Assembly (NCBI GenBank): GCA_964563855.1
Contig: CAZLYU010000002.1
Span: 115,363-179,362 of the forward strand
Source: JAFGRR01 sp964563855
GTDB lineage: Bacteria; Planctomycetota; Phycisphaerae; UBA1845; Fen-1342
Direction of reading: 5' to 3'
DNA: 64,000 bases
A program made the position numbers and the translations under genes. Shown in pieces: positions 1-12,100 of the stretch. A model generated the notes under the pieces. It was not told where the DNA came from and ran no database searches. It saw only the letters and a list, made by a program, of their open reading frames with translations. Positions within the stretch are counted from its first letter, which is position 1; every line of letters starts with the position of its first letter.

Positions 1-357
1 AGGCATCCGCAAGCGCTCCATGCAGCTCGCGCACACCAGCACCTGCGCCCCCTCGTCGATCAGTGACGACACCGGAGCGAAGCCGTCCGGGGCCGCCTTG
101 GCGAGCGGCGGAGCGTCGACGTTGAGAAACAGCGTGACCGCGCGGCCGTCGTCGAGCGCGTGCCGCGCCAATTCGAACGCCATCTGCTGACTCGACCCTG
201 CGCCCGCGGTCAGGTTGATGAGCACGGGGCGGTGCGCGGCGCGACCATCCGCGCCTCCGTGGTACTCCTTCTTCTCGGTCGCCGAGACAGCAATACAACC
301 CGTCGCGTTCAGGAGTGCGGCGGTGAACAGCAACAGCAGCAGGTGGTTCTTCAACAT
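1..357 (-). CDS. DsrE-family lipoprotein, 3' end beyond window
   Basis: The reading frame is open from an ATG at 357 to the window edge (119 codons), so the C-terminus is missing. The start has a strong GAGGAG ribosome-binding site about 7 bases upstream. The N-terminus is a lipoprotein signal (hydrophobic Leu-rich run ending LLNATGC), so the mature protein should be lipidated at Cys21. The rest matches the DsrE/DsrF fold: an opening strand (RPVLINLT), a central GRAVTLFLNVD strand and a VLVCASCM segment with the Cys pair seen in DsrE-like sulfur-handling proteins. Most DsrE proteins are cytoplasmic sulfur carriers, so the exported form is unusual. A role in periplasmic sulfur or thiol chemistry is inference. 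Confidence 0.75.
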   Translation of the reverse strand, partial: MLKNHLLLLLFTAALLNATGCIAVSATEKKEYHGGADGRAAHRPVLINLTAGAGSSQQMAFELARHALDDGRAVTLFLNVDAPPLAKAAPDGFAPVSSLIDEGAQVLVCASCMERLRMP

Positions 358-498
358 CGTTCGCTCCTCGATAGCTCGTTGGCCCGGTGTCGACATGCAG
401 TCATGGCGGCCCGCGTGATGGCCGCGCACGCCTTCGCCCTCTAAGACAGTTCGCGACGCGGACAGGTTTGTTGCTCGGCACTTGAGAAAGTGACCGCG

Positions 499-1413
499 TT
501 ACTCCACGTCGGCCTTGATGAACGACTCGAGGTCCTGCTCATTCACGGCGGGTTCGCCGGGGCTCACGTTGTTCAGCCGGCCGTCGCGAAGCCAGCGCTC
601 CAGCTCGTCGACCTGGCTATAGAGGTGGTCGAACGAGTCGACGATGAAGAGCAGCGGCTGGTAGTGGTGGATCTCGAAGTACTGGTTGACGACCCACTCG
701 AGCTGGAACGGATAGCGCTGCACCGTCGACGACTCGAGTGCGTGCCCGAGTTCGCCGAACGAGCTGAGCAGGCCGCTGCCGTAAGCTTTCAGGCCGTCAT
801 TCTCGCGCATCAGGCCGAATTCGATGGTGAACCAGAAGAAGCGGGCCATCGCCTTGATCTTCGATTCGACGATCTTGAGGCGTTCGTGTTCGTCGGCGAT
901 GTCCTGAGCGAGCTGCGCGGCGGTGCGGGCCACCTCGCCGAAGCGCACCAGCACGTCGGCGAAGACGCGGTCGGTGTGCAGCGGCACATGGCCGGCGACG
1001 TCGTGAAAGATGTCGGGCTCGGGTAGGTAGTCGAGCTTGGCGCCGTCGCGAATGGTGATCGTCGTGGGAAACGCGCGGGTGCGCAGACAGTCGAAGAAGA
1101 CGTATGCAGGCACATAGCCGCTCACCGCTTTCGCCGAGAAGCCGCTCAGCGGTTCGAGAAAGCGGTTGATGTCGCTGAGGCGCGGCACGGCGTGAGGGTC
1201 GAGCGCGAGGTTGTCGATCCCTTGCAGGAACTTCGCGTTCGCGTACGTGCGCCAGCGCGGCGCGATGCGCTCGTAGAGGCGGCGCCAGGTGTCGTGGTTG
1301 GCGTCGCTGTACAGCTCGTACGGTTGCTCGATGTAGGTGTCGCCGTTGGCGCGGGCTTGTTCGATGAACGGAGCCTGCGTCGTGGTGAGACCGGGCGGAT
1401 GGGTCGCTGGCAT
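499..1413 (-). CDS. phhA: phenylalanine 4-monooxygenase
   Basis: A 304-residue pterin- and iron-dependent aromatic amino acid hydroxylase that converts phenylalanine to tyrosine in the cytoplasm. The iron-binding motif FHDVAGHVPL supplies His137 and His142, and Glu198 lies in FWFTIEFGL, matching the 2-His-1-carboxylate site of the family. Length fits bacterial enzymes (about 260-310 residues). The ATG at 1413 is chosen because a GGAGG sits 6 bases upstream. The frame also stays open to 1488, but that extension is Arg/Ser-rich and unlike the family. A tRNA-Arg gene lies just upstream on the same strand and may share a promoter. No pterin recycling gene is next to it. Confidence 0.93.
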   Translation of the reverse strand: MPATHPPGLTTTQAPFIEQARANGDTYIEQPYELYSDANHDTWRRLYERIAPRWRTYANAKFLQGIDNLALDPHAVPRLSDINRFLEPLSGFSAKAVSGYVPAYVFFDCLRTRAFPTTITIRDGAKLDYLPEPDIFHDVAGHVPLHTDRVFADVLVRFGEVARTAAQLAQDIADEHERLKIVESKIKAMARFFWFTIEFGLMRENDGLKAYGSGLLSSFGELGHALESSTVQRYPFQLEWVVNQYFEIHHYQPLLFIVDSFDHLYSQVDELERWLRDGRLNNVSPGEPAVNEQDLESFIKADVE

Positions 1414-1493
1414 GGGCAGCCTCCGTGCCGAGAGAACCGAGCCGCGAATCGTCGGCGACGAGCGCGCCGCCGCCGACGTTCGACGCATCGGAT

Positions 1494-1566
1494 CGCGCCC
1501 GGAGGGAGTCGAACCCCCAACCCTCGGTTCCGAAGACCGATGCTCTATCCATTGAGCTACGGACGC
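1494..1566 (-). tRNA. tRNA-Arg (anticodon UCG)
   Basis: On the minus strand the sequence folds into a full cloverleaf. The 7-bp acceptor stem is GCGTCCG/CGGGCGC with one G-U pair, the D-arm is GCTC/GAGC, and the anticodon stem is TCGGT/ACCGA around the loop CTTCGGA. The T-arm is GGGGG-TTCGACT-CCCTC. The anticodon UCG reads Arg CGA and, with wobble, other CGN codons. The discriminator base is G. The 3' CCA is not encoded and must be added after transcription. Confidence 0.95.
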
Positions 1567-1675
1567 AACGACTCAGATCGTACCGCGCCGGGGGTGTCAC
1601 GCTCAATCCGGTTCGGGCGGAGCATGCGAGGCATTCGTGCTCGCGGTCGGCGCGCGTCGACGGCATGATGCGGCC

Positions 1676-2389
1676 ATGACGCGCGAAGAACTGGCGACCG
1701 CGGGCTATGAACTCTCCGAGGCCGAGCATGATCGGCTGGCGGCCTTCGTGCGGCTGCTGCTCGAGCACAACGCGCAGCTCAATCTGACCGCCGCCACGTC
1801 CGCCGACGCGTTCTGGCGGGCGCATGTCTGCGACGCGTTGGCGCTGCTCTCGTTCGTTGGCGACACATCCGCCGCGCGGGTCACGCGGCTGATCGACGTG
1901 GGGAGCGGCAACGGCGTTCCGGGGTTGGTGCTGGCGTGCGTCGCGCCGCAGTTTGAAGTGACGCTGCTCGACGCACGCAAGAAGAAGCTGCTGGTGCTCG
2001 AAGCGATCGCGCGGGAGCTGGGCCTCAGCGCAGTGCAAACAGTTTGGGCGCGAGCGGAGGACGCGGCCCGCCATGCCCAGCATCGCGAGCAGTCTGACGT
2101 CGCGACGGCGCGGGCGGTCGGGGGGCTGCGGACGGTGCTGGAGTTGACGAGCGGTTTTGTGCGACCCGGGGGGCGGGTCTGGTTGTTCCGTTCGGTGCAC
2201 GATTTGGAGGCGGAGATCGAGCAGGCGCAGCGCGCCGCGGGACGCTGTCGTTTATCATTGCAGACGACGCAGGGCTACGCGCTGCCCCCGCCGCACGGTG
2301 ACCGCGTCTTGCTGAACTACGAGAAGGACCGGCCCTTGCCGGCGGGACTGCCGCGGTCGGCCGGACGTCCCAAAACGAATCCAATTTAA
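1676..2389 (+). CDS. rsmG: 16S rRNA (guanine-527-N7)-methyltransferase
   Basis: A 237-residue class I SAM methyltransferase that makes m7G527 in 16S rRNA; in other bacteria its loss gives low-level streptomycin resistance. The SAM site is seen in LIDVGSGNGVPGLVLA, the counterpart of the RsmG GSGAGLPG motif. It is followed by VTLLDARKKK, which also matches the family, and the C-terminal GDRVLLNYEK ends the Rossmann sheet. An ATG at 1676 gives the usual length; an in-frame start at 1637 adds 13 residues unlike the family. No clear Shine-Dalgarno precedes either start. The gene is divergent from the tRNA-Arg. It is not next to mnmG or parAB, its common partners. Confidence 0.9.
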   Translation: MTREELATAGYELSEAEHDRLAAFVRLLLEHNAQLNLTAATSADAFWRAHVCDALALLSFVGDTSAARVTRLIDVGSGNGVPGLVLACVAPQFEVTLLDARKKKLLVLEAIARELGLSAVQTVWARAEDAARHAQHREQSDVATARAVGGLRTVLELTSGFVRPGGRVWLFRSVHDLEAEIEQAQRAAGRCRLSLQTTQGYALPPPHGDRVLLNYEKDRPLPAGLPRSAGRPKTNPI

Positions 2390-2520
2390 GGGAGTGCGCG
2401 GCCCCGGGGCCGAGTTGAGCAAGTTGCGCGTCGAAAGCGGTTGCAACGGGGCTCGGTTTGGTTACCTTCCCGCTCGTAGGCGAGCTCCGGTAGTGAACGC
2501 GTTGAGGAGTACACGCGGTC

Positions 2521-2847
2521 ATGAACGATTGGCAAAAGGTCGGCATTGAGTTGCCGCCGACCTGGAAAGAAGCCGTGGCCGAGCGTGCGCGAACGCTGGG
2601 CTGTCCAATGCGTTATCTCTGGCTGGCCGCGATCGACCGACTCTTGGCGCTTCCGGCGAGAGAACTCGAGCAGGTGACGCTGGCGTTTGAACTGCTGGCG
2701 CGCAAAGACTTTGAGCGGCTTGCTGAGACGCGACCGGGTGACTGCGGCGATTTGATCGGGAAGTGGGCGGCGGAGTTCGTTGCGTCGCTCCAGGATGACC
2801 AATCGCCTCAGCAGAGCGACACACCAACCGATCGCATCGCGTCCTGA
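2521..2847 (+). CDS. hypothetical 108-residue protein
   Basis: A small soluble protein with no signal peptide or membrane segment. It is largely helical by appearance, with repeated Leu/Ala heptad-like spacing between residues 25 and 90 and a polar Gln/Asp/Ser tail. The ATG at 2521 follows a GAGGAG that is rather far upstream (about 13 bases). I do not recognise the family. It lies about 260 bases upstream of the giant secretin gene on the same strand, but a promoter-like sequence between them argues that they are separate units. Confidence 0.6.
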   Translation: MNDWQKVGIELPPTWKEAVAERARTLGCPMRYLWLAAIDRLLALPARELEQVTLAFELLARKDFERLAETRPGDCGDLIGKWAAEFVASLQDDQSPQQSDTPTDRIAS

Positions 2848-2953
2848 ACGCGTCGTAACGCCACTTCCTCACAGTTCCCGAGTTTCCAAACGCAAGCCAT
2901 CGCGTACGCCCGCGTGCGGAACGCGCGGGGCCGAATTTGAGCCTGCTTGGGGT

Positions 2954-2982
2954 GCGACAGGCGCGTGAGGGCGGGGTATAAC
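2954..2982 (+). promoter_or_regulatory. candidate sigma70-type promoter for the giant secretin gene
   Basis: The -35-like GCGACA (4 of 6 matches) at 2954-2959 is separated by exactly 17 bases from the -10-like TATAAC (5 of 6) at 2977-2982. Transcription would start near 2990, giving a leader of about 115 bases before the ATG at 3107. The surrounding sequence is GC-rich, so the TATAAC stands out. Consensus matching alone supports this. Confidence 0.4.
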
Positions 2983-3106
2983 CATTGAGGTCGAGCGGCG
3001 ATGCGCTCCGATTTTGCGGCGGCGAGACGCCGTCTATCGCGCTGATCCGCGTCGACAAACACGCGAGGCACAATCCCCCGTGCAGCAACGTCAAAGAGGT
3101 GGACGC

Positions 3107-6100
3107 ATGCACTTTGCACCCGACCATCGTGGATGGCTCATCGCCGTCCTGTCGTGGGTCTTCGTTTCGTCAGCAGCCCTGGCCGACGCTCCGAGCACGC
3201 AGCCCAGCAGTGCTGCCGCCCCGGCCGACTCGGTGGCCACCGCCGATGCGGCGGAGGTCGCCGCAACCCAGCGGGCCACGCTCTCGCGGTTGCAGCAGAT
3301 GCGCGCCAGTCAGGGCGCCGCGCCCGTGCAAGCGCGGGCGGCGGCGGCGGCGCCCGATGCGCCCGCGCCCGACGTCGAAGTGTTGGCGGCGGCGGACGAC
3401 CCACAGGAGGAGATGCGCGAGCGCATCCGTCAGCGTCTGGAAGAGATGCGTCGTGAGCGTCAGGAGCGGGCTCGCGAACAGGAGCAAGAGCGCGAACAGG
3501 GCGACGAGGAGGAAGCTCAGCCAACGCGGACGTCGCCCTTGCCGGCTCGTCGTCCCACCCCGAGCCGCCCGACGCCAACGCAGCGCGAAGCGACGACGCG
3601 GACGCCGGTGATCTCGACGGATGCGACGGTCGTGTTGGAGTCGCCGGCGACGCAGCCCAGCGAGGCGACCGGCGGGATGAACTGGTTTCAATATTCCGAC
3701 GTCGCGTGGGAGGACGTAGTGCGTGATTTCGCACGGCGTCTGGGCAAGCCGCTGATGGATGCGGATGTGGTCATCGGCGGGACGCTGACCTACCTCTCCG
3801 ACCGGACCGACTGGACCGAACAGGAAGCGATCGACGAACTGAACTTCCTGCTGTACGAGAAAGACTTCCACTTCGTCGAGCAACGCGACCGCATTCGCAT
3901 TCTGTCGATGATGGAGATGCCGGCATACATCCCGGTCGAGCGCAACTACGCGACCTACGAAGCGTTCAAGGAAGCGAACCTCCGGCCGATGGATTACGCG
4001 GTCGTGTTCGTGAAAGTCGAGGGGCAAGACGCCAGCGCGATCAACGACGCCGTAGCGCCCGGCGTCTCGCCGCAGTTGCTCTCGAACGTCGTCGAGGACA
4101 CGAACCAGATCAAGCTGTCGGGCGTGGCGGCGGATATCGAGCGCTACGTCGGGCTCATGCAGCGCGTCAACCTGACGCCCGACGATCCGCGCGTGCTGCG
4201 CATCATTCGCACCAAGAGCAACGTGAACACGATTCGCGACATGCTCAACCAACTGTTCGATACGCAGCAGCAGCGACGACGCTTCAACCCGCAGACGCGG
4301 CGCTGGGAAGTGGGCGGCGACGGCGGGCCGTCGTTGCAGATCACCGCCGACGAACGCATCAACTCGCTGATCGTGCGCGGCCTGCCCGACGAAGTGAACG
4401 AGATCGAAGAGCTCCTGGAGCAGATCGACCGCGAATTCGACTTGGGCGAGTTCAAAACGCGCGTCATCGAGATCGTGCACGCCAACGCCAACGAAGTCGC
4501 CAGTCTGCTCAACAAGATCTTCGCGCAGGAACAGGGGCAGTCGAGCGGGGGCGGCGGCGCGGTTTCAGCGCGCAATGCGGCGATCGCCCGCGCTCGCGCG
4601 CTCGCGGCGCAGCGCGCGCGGCAGCGGGCGGCCCGTCGCGGACAGGCCGTGCCGGCGCAGCCGAACGCGACCGTGAATGTCGGCTCGGCCGACCCCACCG
4701 AGATTCTGGGTGAAGACGTGCTCGAGCGGGCGCGCAAAACGATTCGCATTGTCTCGTTCGATCGCACCAACTCGATCGCGGTCTATGCGAACGAAGAGGG
4801 GCACGAACGCGTCCGCGAGATGCTCGAGCAAATCGACGTGCCGCAGCCGACCAACCTGCAGCGCATCGCGCTCGAAAATGTTGAAGTGAGCGAGGTCATC
4901 GAAACCATCCGGACGCTGGCGGACGATCTCGCCGGTCAGGGCCGGGGGCGCGGGGCGACCATCGTTCCCGACGAAGCCGGCAACGGCATCTATGTGATGG
5001 CCGACGCCGACATCATGCAGGGCGTGCGCGACATCGTCGCCGAACTCGACACACCCAGTGAAGCGCGGCAACGCTATGTCGTCGAGCTCCAGCACGTGAC
5101 GCCGGACGAGATGGTCGGGCTGATCAACAGCCTGGTCTTGTCGGAGTCAACGCCAAGGCGTTCTTCGCGGTTCGACCGCCGCTTCCGCGGACGTCGTCCG
5201 ACGACGCCTGCGGGCGGAAACGATCGCATCCAGATGAGCGTGCTCGGCGATCGCACGCTGATTGTCGTCTGCTCCGCTGATGACTGGGTGGAGGTCGAGC
5301 AGATCATTCAGTTGGCGGACACGGCGGCGGTCACCAGTGTTCCCGAACTCAAGACCTATGACATTGTGCATGCGGATGCGAACGAGATCACGCGTGTGCT
5401 CGGTCAGTTCTATCGACGTTATGAGCGGGCCCCGTTCCCGCCGAGCGAAGTTCTGATTGATGCGCAAGACGGCAAGATCTTCGTGCAGGCCATCGCGCCG
5501 GCCCATGAGGAGATCGGCGCGCTGATCGCATCGCTCGATCAACCGTCGGCGGATGACGAACCGGTGATCGTGCCGCTGGCGTGCGCGGATGCCAATGAGA
5601 TCGCCAACCAGGTGAACGGGCTGTTTGGGTCGGCGTCGGGCCGCCGCTCGTCGCGCGGGCGTTTTCGCGGGGGCGCCGGCGGCGACGGGCCGACCGTGCA
5701 GCCGGAGCCAGTGACCAACGCGCTGATCGTGCAGGCTGAGCCGGCGGACATGGAGCGGATCCTGAAGTTCGTGCAAGACGTGGATCAGCGCATTTGCGGC
5801 CAGCAGCCCGAGACGCGCTTCTTCACCCTGCGCTACGCGAACCCAAACGAAGTCGCGAGTTCGATCAACCAAATGTTCAACAGCGGTGCGGGCGGCGGCC
5901 GCGGCCGTAGTCGCTTCGGCGGACAGCCGACGGGGCTGCAAGTGAGCGCGATGGCGGCCGGTCGCCAGCTCATCGTGGAGGCCCCGAGCGGCAAGTTCAG
6001 CGAGATCGAGAACTTCGTCGCCCAACTCGACGATCCGCGCGGCGAACGCATCACGATTGAGACGCTCAAACTGCCGGGCGCGGATGTGCAAAACATCGCG

Positions 6101-9100
6101 CGCAATCTCACCCGTGCGTTCAGCGCCATGTCGCGGCAGCGCGGGCTGACTGCGGCGTTCGAGGCCGACTCCACCAACGAAACCATCGTGCTCACGATCA
6201 GCGAAGAGCTGATGGCCGAGGCCCGCGAGTTGATCGATCAGTACGTCGAGGCGTCGGCCGGTCAGATCACGCAGGTTGAGTTCATTCCGATGAAGCACGC
6301 CGAGGCCACCGAAGCCCAGCGCTGGTTGTCGGAGCAGCTCATCGCGGCGATGACCAAACAGTACGGCCGCAACGCGCGCCAGATGATCAAGGTGACGGCG
6401 GATCCGCGCACGAACCGCGTGATTATCAACGCGCCGACCGAGGCGGTGGAGCGCGGCAAGGTGCTGCTGGCGCAGTTCGACCAGCCCGGCGACAGCCAGC
6501 CTGAGCTGCCGATGCGCACCGAGACGTACAAGCTGGCGGGGCTCGACGTGGGGGCCCTCACGCGCACGCTCGACCAGACCTTCCGCAACCGTCGACGCAC
6601 CGATCGGCTGCGGGCGTCGTTCTCGTCCGATCAGATCACCGAGATTCTCGTGGTGAGCGCGCCGAACGACATGTACGAAGAGATCGACCGCATCATCGAG
6701 ACCTTCAAGTCGGAAGCGATGGACGTCACGCCCGAGCAGGTGTTCGTGCAGGTGCAAAATTCGGAAGCGAACTACATCGCTGATCAGTTGCGCAAGCAAT
6801 TGCAGATTCAGATTCGCGCCGAGCGCGGTCGCGCGGTGGCCGATCGCATCAACATCGGCGTCGACCCGCGTTTGAATCGCATCATTTTGAACGCGCCGAA
6901 GTTCGTCTTGCCGCGGGCGCAGGCCCTCGTCGAGGAACTTGATCAGGCGCCGACGGTGGAAGGCGATCGCATTCGCACGATTCCGCTGCTCAACGCCGAC
7001 GCGAACGTGGTGAGCGGGGTGTTGCGCACCGTGTTGCGCGAGCAGATGCGGCAGCAGCGCACGCTGTCGATCGATGTCGAGCCGCTGACCAACTCGCTGA
7101 TTGTCTCGGCCGACAAAGCGACGTACGACATGATTGAAGAGTGGGCCAAGACGCTCGACGAGAACGCCGCCGGGGCCAGCAACGATCCGCAGATCTTCGA
7201 GCTCAACAACGCCAACCCATGGGAAGTGCGGAACGTACTGAACCAGACGTTTATCCCGCGCGGCTATGGGCGTCGGCAGCAGCCCGGCAAGGAGATCAGC
7301 TTCGCGGTGATCGCCGGAACCAGCATCGTCGCGCAAGCGCCGCAAGAGAAGATGGCGGAAATCGCCAAACTCATCGCCGAGCTCGACGCGCTGACCGCCA
7401 AAGCGGTCGAGGTGCGCACGTACGAGTTGCCCGGCATCGGTGATCGCATCCGCGACTTCGGGCGCCAGGTCGAGCAAGCGGTAAACAAAAAGCTGCAGGG
7501 TCAGGCGGCCCGCGAGCAGGCGGTTAGCGTCTCGACCTACCCCGATATCGACACACTGGTCTTCACGGCGCTGCCCGACCAGTTCGTCGAAATCGAAAAG
7601 ATGATGGAGAAGTTCAAGGGCGTGTTCGAAGGCGACACGCTGGTGACCGAGTTCATCAAACTCGTCCACCTCAACGCCGCCGAGGCCGCCAACGCCGTCG
7701 AGGAAATGATCGCCAATCGGCTGGCGACGGTGCAGCGGCGTGGTCGGCGTTCGACGCAGAACCTCAACGTGTTAGGCGACCCGCGCACCAACCGGCTGAT
7801 TGTGACCGCGCCCGAGAAGGTGATGCCAGAGGTGCGCGAGTTGCTGACGCAGCTCGACGTGCCGCAGGAAACCAATCTCGGCCAGATGCGCACGGTCGGG
7901 CTGGCGGCTGTCGACGCGCAACAGGTCGCTCAGACGCTGCAGCCGATCTACAACGAGCTAAACCGCGAAAAGCGCGACGACGTGTCGTTCGTGCCGGTCA
8001 AGATCACGCCCGAGCCGATCACCAACTCATTGCTGGTGATCGCGGGCGACCAGGAGTTCGAAGCGATCAAGGTCGAGGCGACGCGCATCGACGAGGCCGT
8101 CGTCGCCAGCGACGTGAAGCCGCGGCGCTTCAAGCTCGAGAACATCGAGGCCGAAGAAGTGGTGCGCCTCGTGCAAGAGTTATTCCCAGCGCCGCAGCGA
8201 CGCGGCCGCGGCTACAGCACCAGCATCACCGAGCAGGTGACGGTGGTGGCGGCCGGCGACGACGTGATCGTCAAGGCGCCGCCGCAGAAGATGACGCAGA
8301 TCGAAGACTTCATTCAGTCGGCGGATGTCGACACGCCGTTCCCCTACACCATTCGCGCGTTTGACGTGACGCCGATGGACGCCGGCCAGTTGGCCGTGCA
8401 GGTGAACGCGGCGTTGATCGGCATGTTCGGCACGCGTGGCGGGATTCAGCCGGCGGCTTTCGCCGAGCCGGCGAGCAATCAGCTCATCGTGATGGCTCCC
8501 GAGGAGTCGCTCCCCTTCGTCCAGGGACTGCTGACGCAGGTGCGCAAGGAGATTCCCGAGGCGTTTCCGCAGAGCTATGAGCTGAACTTCGCACGCGCCC
8601 AGCAGGTGATTTCAACGGTCGACACCATGCTGAAGGCGAAAGCACTGGAGCAAAAGGGGATGGGCGGGTCGCGTCCCGAGATGCCCGTCTCGGTAGAGGC
8701 CGACGATCGCACCAACACGCTGGTGGTCTTCGGGCCGCCGCTCATTCAGGAAGCGGCCCGCGAAGTCATCGCGCTGCTCGACATCGACAAACCCAGCGGC
8801 GAGATCATGAAGATCGTGCAGGTCGAAGAGGCCGACGCACGCGAACTGGCCACGACGCTGAAACAGGTAATCAGCGGGCAGGGCGAATCGAACGATCGCA
8901 ACCAGAATCGCTTCCGCCCGTGGTGGGCCGAGCCGGCGGATTCAGAAGACTCGGATGATGCGCTGCAGCGCGTCACGATCGTCGCCGACGAAACCAGCAA
9001 CTCGTTGGTGCTTAAGGGGCTGCCGCAAGACGTGCAGGAAGTCGAGAATCTCATCGCCGACCTGGTCGAAGCCGGCTCCCGCTTGCCCGAAATTCAGCGT

Positions 9101-12100
9101 TACCAGATTCGCTTCGTCAACGCCGATCGCATGAAGACGCTGCTCGACAGCGTGCTGAGTGCGACGCCGTCGGCCCGCGACGTGGCGGTCGAGGTCGACG
9201 AGGCCCGGAACGAGTTGTTCGTCACCGCGCCCGAGCGTCAGCAGGAGCTGGTGGCGCGCTACGTGAAGCAATTTGACGAGCAGCCCGATGCAGGCGACCT
9301 CTTGAAACGCCCGGACGGTCGGCAAATCTACTTTGTCGACACCGTGCGCGACGCCTGGGACATCTCGTGGGAGGTCGAGGACCTGCTGCCGGCGGAAGGC
9401 GGTCCTGAGCTCGATCCCGATTGGGACGGGCGCTACATCAAGGTGGTCGCGCGGCCGGACGAGTTGCCGATCGTCGAGCAGCTTATCCGGCAGGTCGAGT
9501 CGCGGATGCGTCCGGAGAACACCATCGTTCAGGTGCAGCCGCGGGGCGACTATCAGCGCATCTTGCAGCAACTGCAGCAGCAATATCCCGACGTGCAGGT
9601 GCAGTCGCCGACGCAGCCCGACGGTCAGGACGACTCGCTGATCATCGATGTGTGGAAGGAAGGCGAGAAGCCGCCGGTCAAGCGTCGCAAAGAGCGCGAG
9701 CGCGCGGCCCGCGAGGCGGAGCGCGCTCCGCATGCGCAGCGCACACGGGTGTTGCCGATGCTGGTGGCGGCGCAAGGCTATCTGAACGCGCGCGATGAGG
9801 TGTTGCGCGAGTTGGAGGGCCGCCCCGCGACCGACCCAAACGCCGCGACGCCGCGTCCCGCCGCCGCGCTCAGCACGATCGAGGCGCCGCAACGCGAGAA
9901 GGTCGAGATCGTCGCAATGCCCGACGGTCGGCTGATCATCACCGGACCGGAAGATCAGGTTGAGGAAATTCAAGACACGCTCGACAAGCTCGAGGAAGAC
10001 TTGCGCTTCGGCGAGGTCATCCGCGTCTTCCGCTTCCGATACGGTGATGTGAACTCAGCGGCCCAAATCATCGAGACGATGTTCAACGATCCCCAGCCAC
10101 AGCGCGCCGCGCGTCCGCAGCCGCGGCAGAATCAGCAAAACCAGCAGGGTCAGCGCGGTGGGAGCAACAATCAGGACGGTGATGACGATCAGGCGACGAT
10201 CGAACGCCTCCGCCAACAACTGCAGGAAGAGCAGCAGCAGGCGGCGGGTGGTCGCAGCGGCGGCGGCACGCGGGTGCGCATCGCAACGGACCCGAGCCGC
10301 AACTACCTGATTGTGAAGTGCGATGAGTCGGATCTGCCCGAGATTCTGCAACTCGCTCGCATTCTTGACGACGAGCCCGAGGTCGAGGTCGACGTGCGCA
10401 TCTTCCAGTTGCGCACGCTCGATGCCGAAACCACCGCCGCCAACATCCGCGAAGTGCTCGGCATCGACAGCGGACGCGGCGCGCAACGCACGCCCACGCG
10501 CGGCGCACGCGGCGGCCGTCAGCAGCAACAACTCACGTCGATGCTCGAAGAGCAATTGGTGTCCATCGGCGGTGAGTCGGCCAAGATCGAAGCGACCAAA
10601 GTCGTGCCGAACACGCTCACCAACTCGATCATGGTCTCGGCCCCCGCCGAGGTGATGCAGATCGTCTCAACAGTGCTCGACGACCTGGCGGCGCTCGAGG
10701 CCCGCGGCGTCGCGCAGGTGGTGCACTACGAGCTTACCGAAGCGAAGGTGGACGACATTTTGCCGCTGCTCGAAGTCATTTTCGCCGGCACGCAGCAGTA
10801 CAGCGCCGAGAATCCAGCTCAGATTGGACCGGTGACCGTCACGGGTGATCCACGCAACAACACGATCATTTTCGTTGCGCAAACCAAGGATATCGACAAC
10901 GTTCAGCAGCAGATCGCGCAGCTTGACATTCCCGGCGAAGTGAGCAACGCCGAGACCTACGTGTGCCAATACGGCGATGCGACGGCGATCGCCGCCGCCG
11001 TCGAAGCCGTGTTCGACACGCAGAGCGCCCGCAGTGGTGGGGGCCGGCGCGGCCCAGAATCGGCCAGCGTGTCGCAAGCGGTGCGCGTGGTTCCCGAGCC
11101 GTCGACCAACGCGATCGTCGTGTGGGGGCCGAAGGAGCGACGCGACGACATTCTCGAGCAAATCCGCGCGTTCGATGAACGCTCGCGACGTGAGTTTCGC
11201 GAGATCGCCGTCATCCACGCCGATCCCGAGCGACTCGCCGAAACGTTGACGCAGATGTTCGGCGGCTTAGCGGCGACCGCGTCGGGCGCCGAAGGGCGCG
11301 GCGGCAATCGACGCGGCGGTCAGAGCTCGGCGACGGGTGGAAACGTCGTGATCGTCGGCGACAAAAACGCCAAGAAGCTGCTCGTCAGAGCGCCCGATGC
11401 GCTCTACCTGCAGATCGAAGACACCGTCGGTGTGCTTGATCAGCCTGACGAACTACTGCAGATCCGTCGTTTCCAACTGACGCACACCGACCCGATGGCC
11501 GTGAAGTCGCGGCTCGACCAGGCGATCGCCGAGTATGTGCAAGTCGCGACGCTCACCGGCGACAGCACCGACTTTGACCCGTTCACCGTCGTGCCGGATT
11601 CACGCACCAATAGCGTGCTGATTGTCGGCTCCGAGCGCGTCTTTCTCTTTGTGCAGGCCGTACTTGCCGAGTGGGATCGCGCGACGCCCGCCGAGTTTGA
11701 ACCGGTGTGGCGCGTGATCGGCGTGCCGCGCAGCTACGACATCGGCCAACTCGCGGCGAGTGCGCAAGAAGCACTCGCGGCCACCGAAGCGATGTTCTCG
11801 GAGCAGCAGAGCCGACCGCCGCAGCCAGTGTCGATTACCGCGGAAGAGCGGTCGCACGCGTTGATTGTCGCCGGCGATCCGCGAATGGTGTCGAAGGTGG
11901 CGGGGCTGGTGGATGACATTCTCGAAGAAGGCGGCAAGACCGGCACAACAACGATCGTCATCGACACCGGCAACCTCAGCGCGCAGGAAGCGCTGCGCGT
12001 CATTCAGGAAGTGCAGCAGCAAACCGGCGGCGGCGGGGCGTCGCGACCGCGCGGCGTCAATCGCCGCAGCGGAACCAACGACCGCAATCGCAGCTCGCTG

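Noticed and set aside
797..2200. 467-codon minus-strand frame across phhA, the tRNA and rsmG
   Set aside because: It runs through a structured tRNA gene and two well-supported genes in other frames, and its translation is Arg/Pro-rich without family motifs.
5147..7669. 840-codon open frame antisense to the giant secretin
   Set aside because: It is a mirror of a high-GC coding strand, His/Arg/Leu-rich with no domain, start site or ribosome-binding site; the plus-strand secretin modules explain the region.
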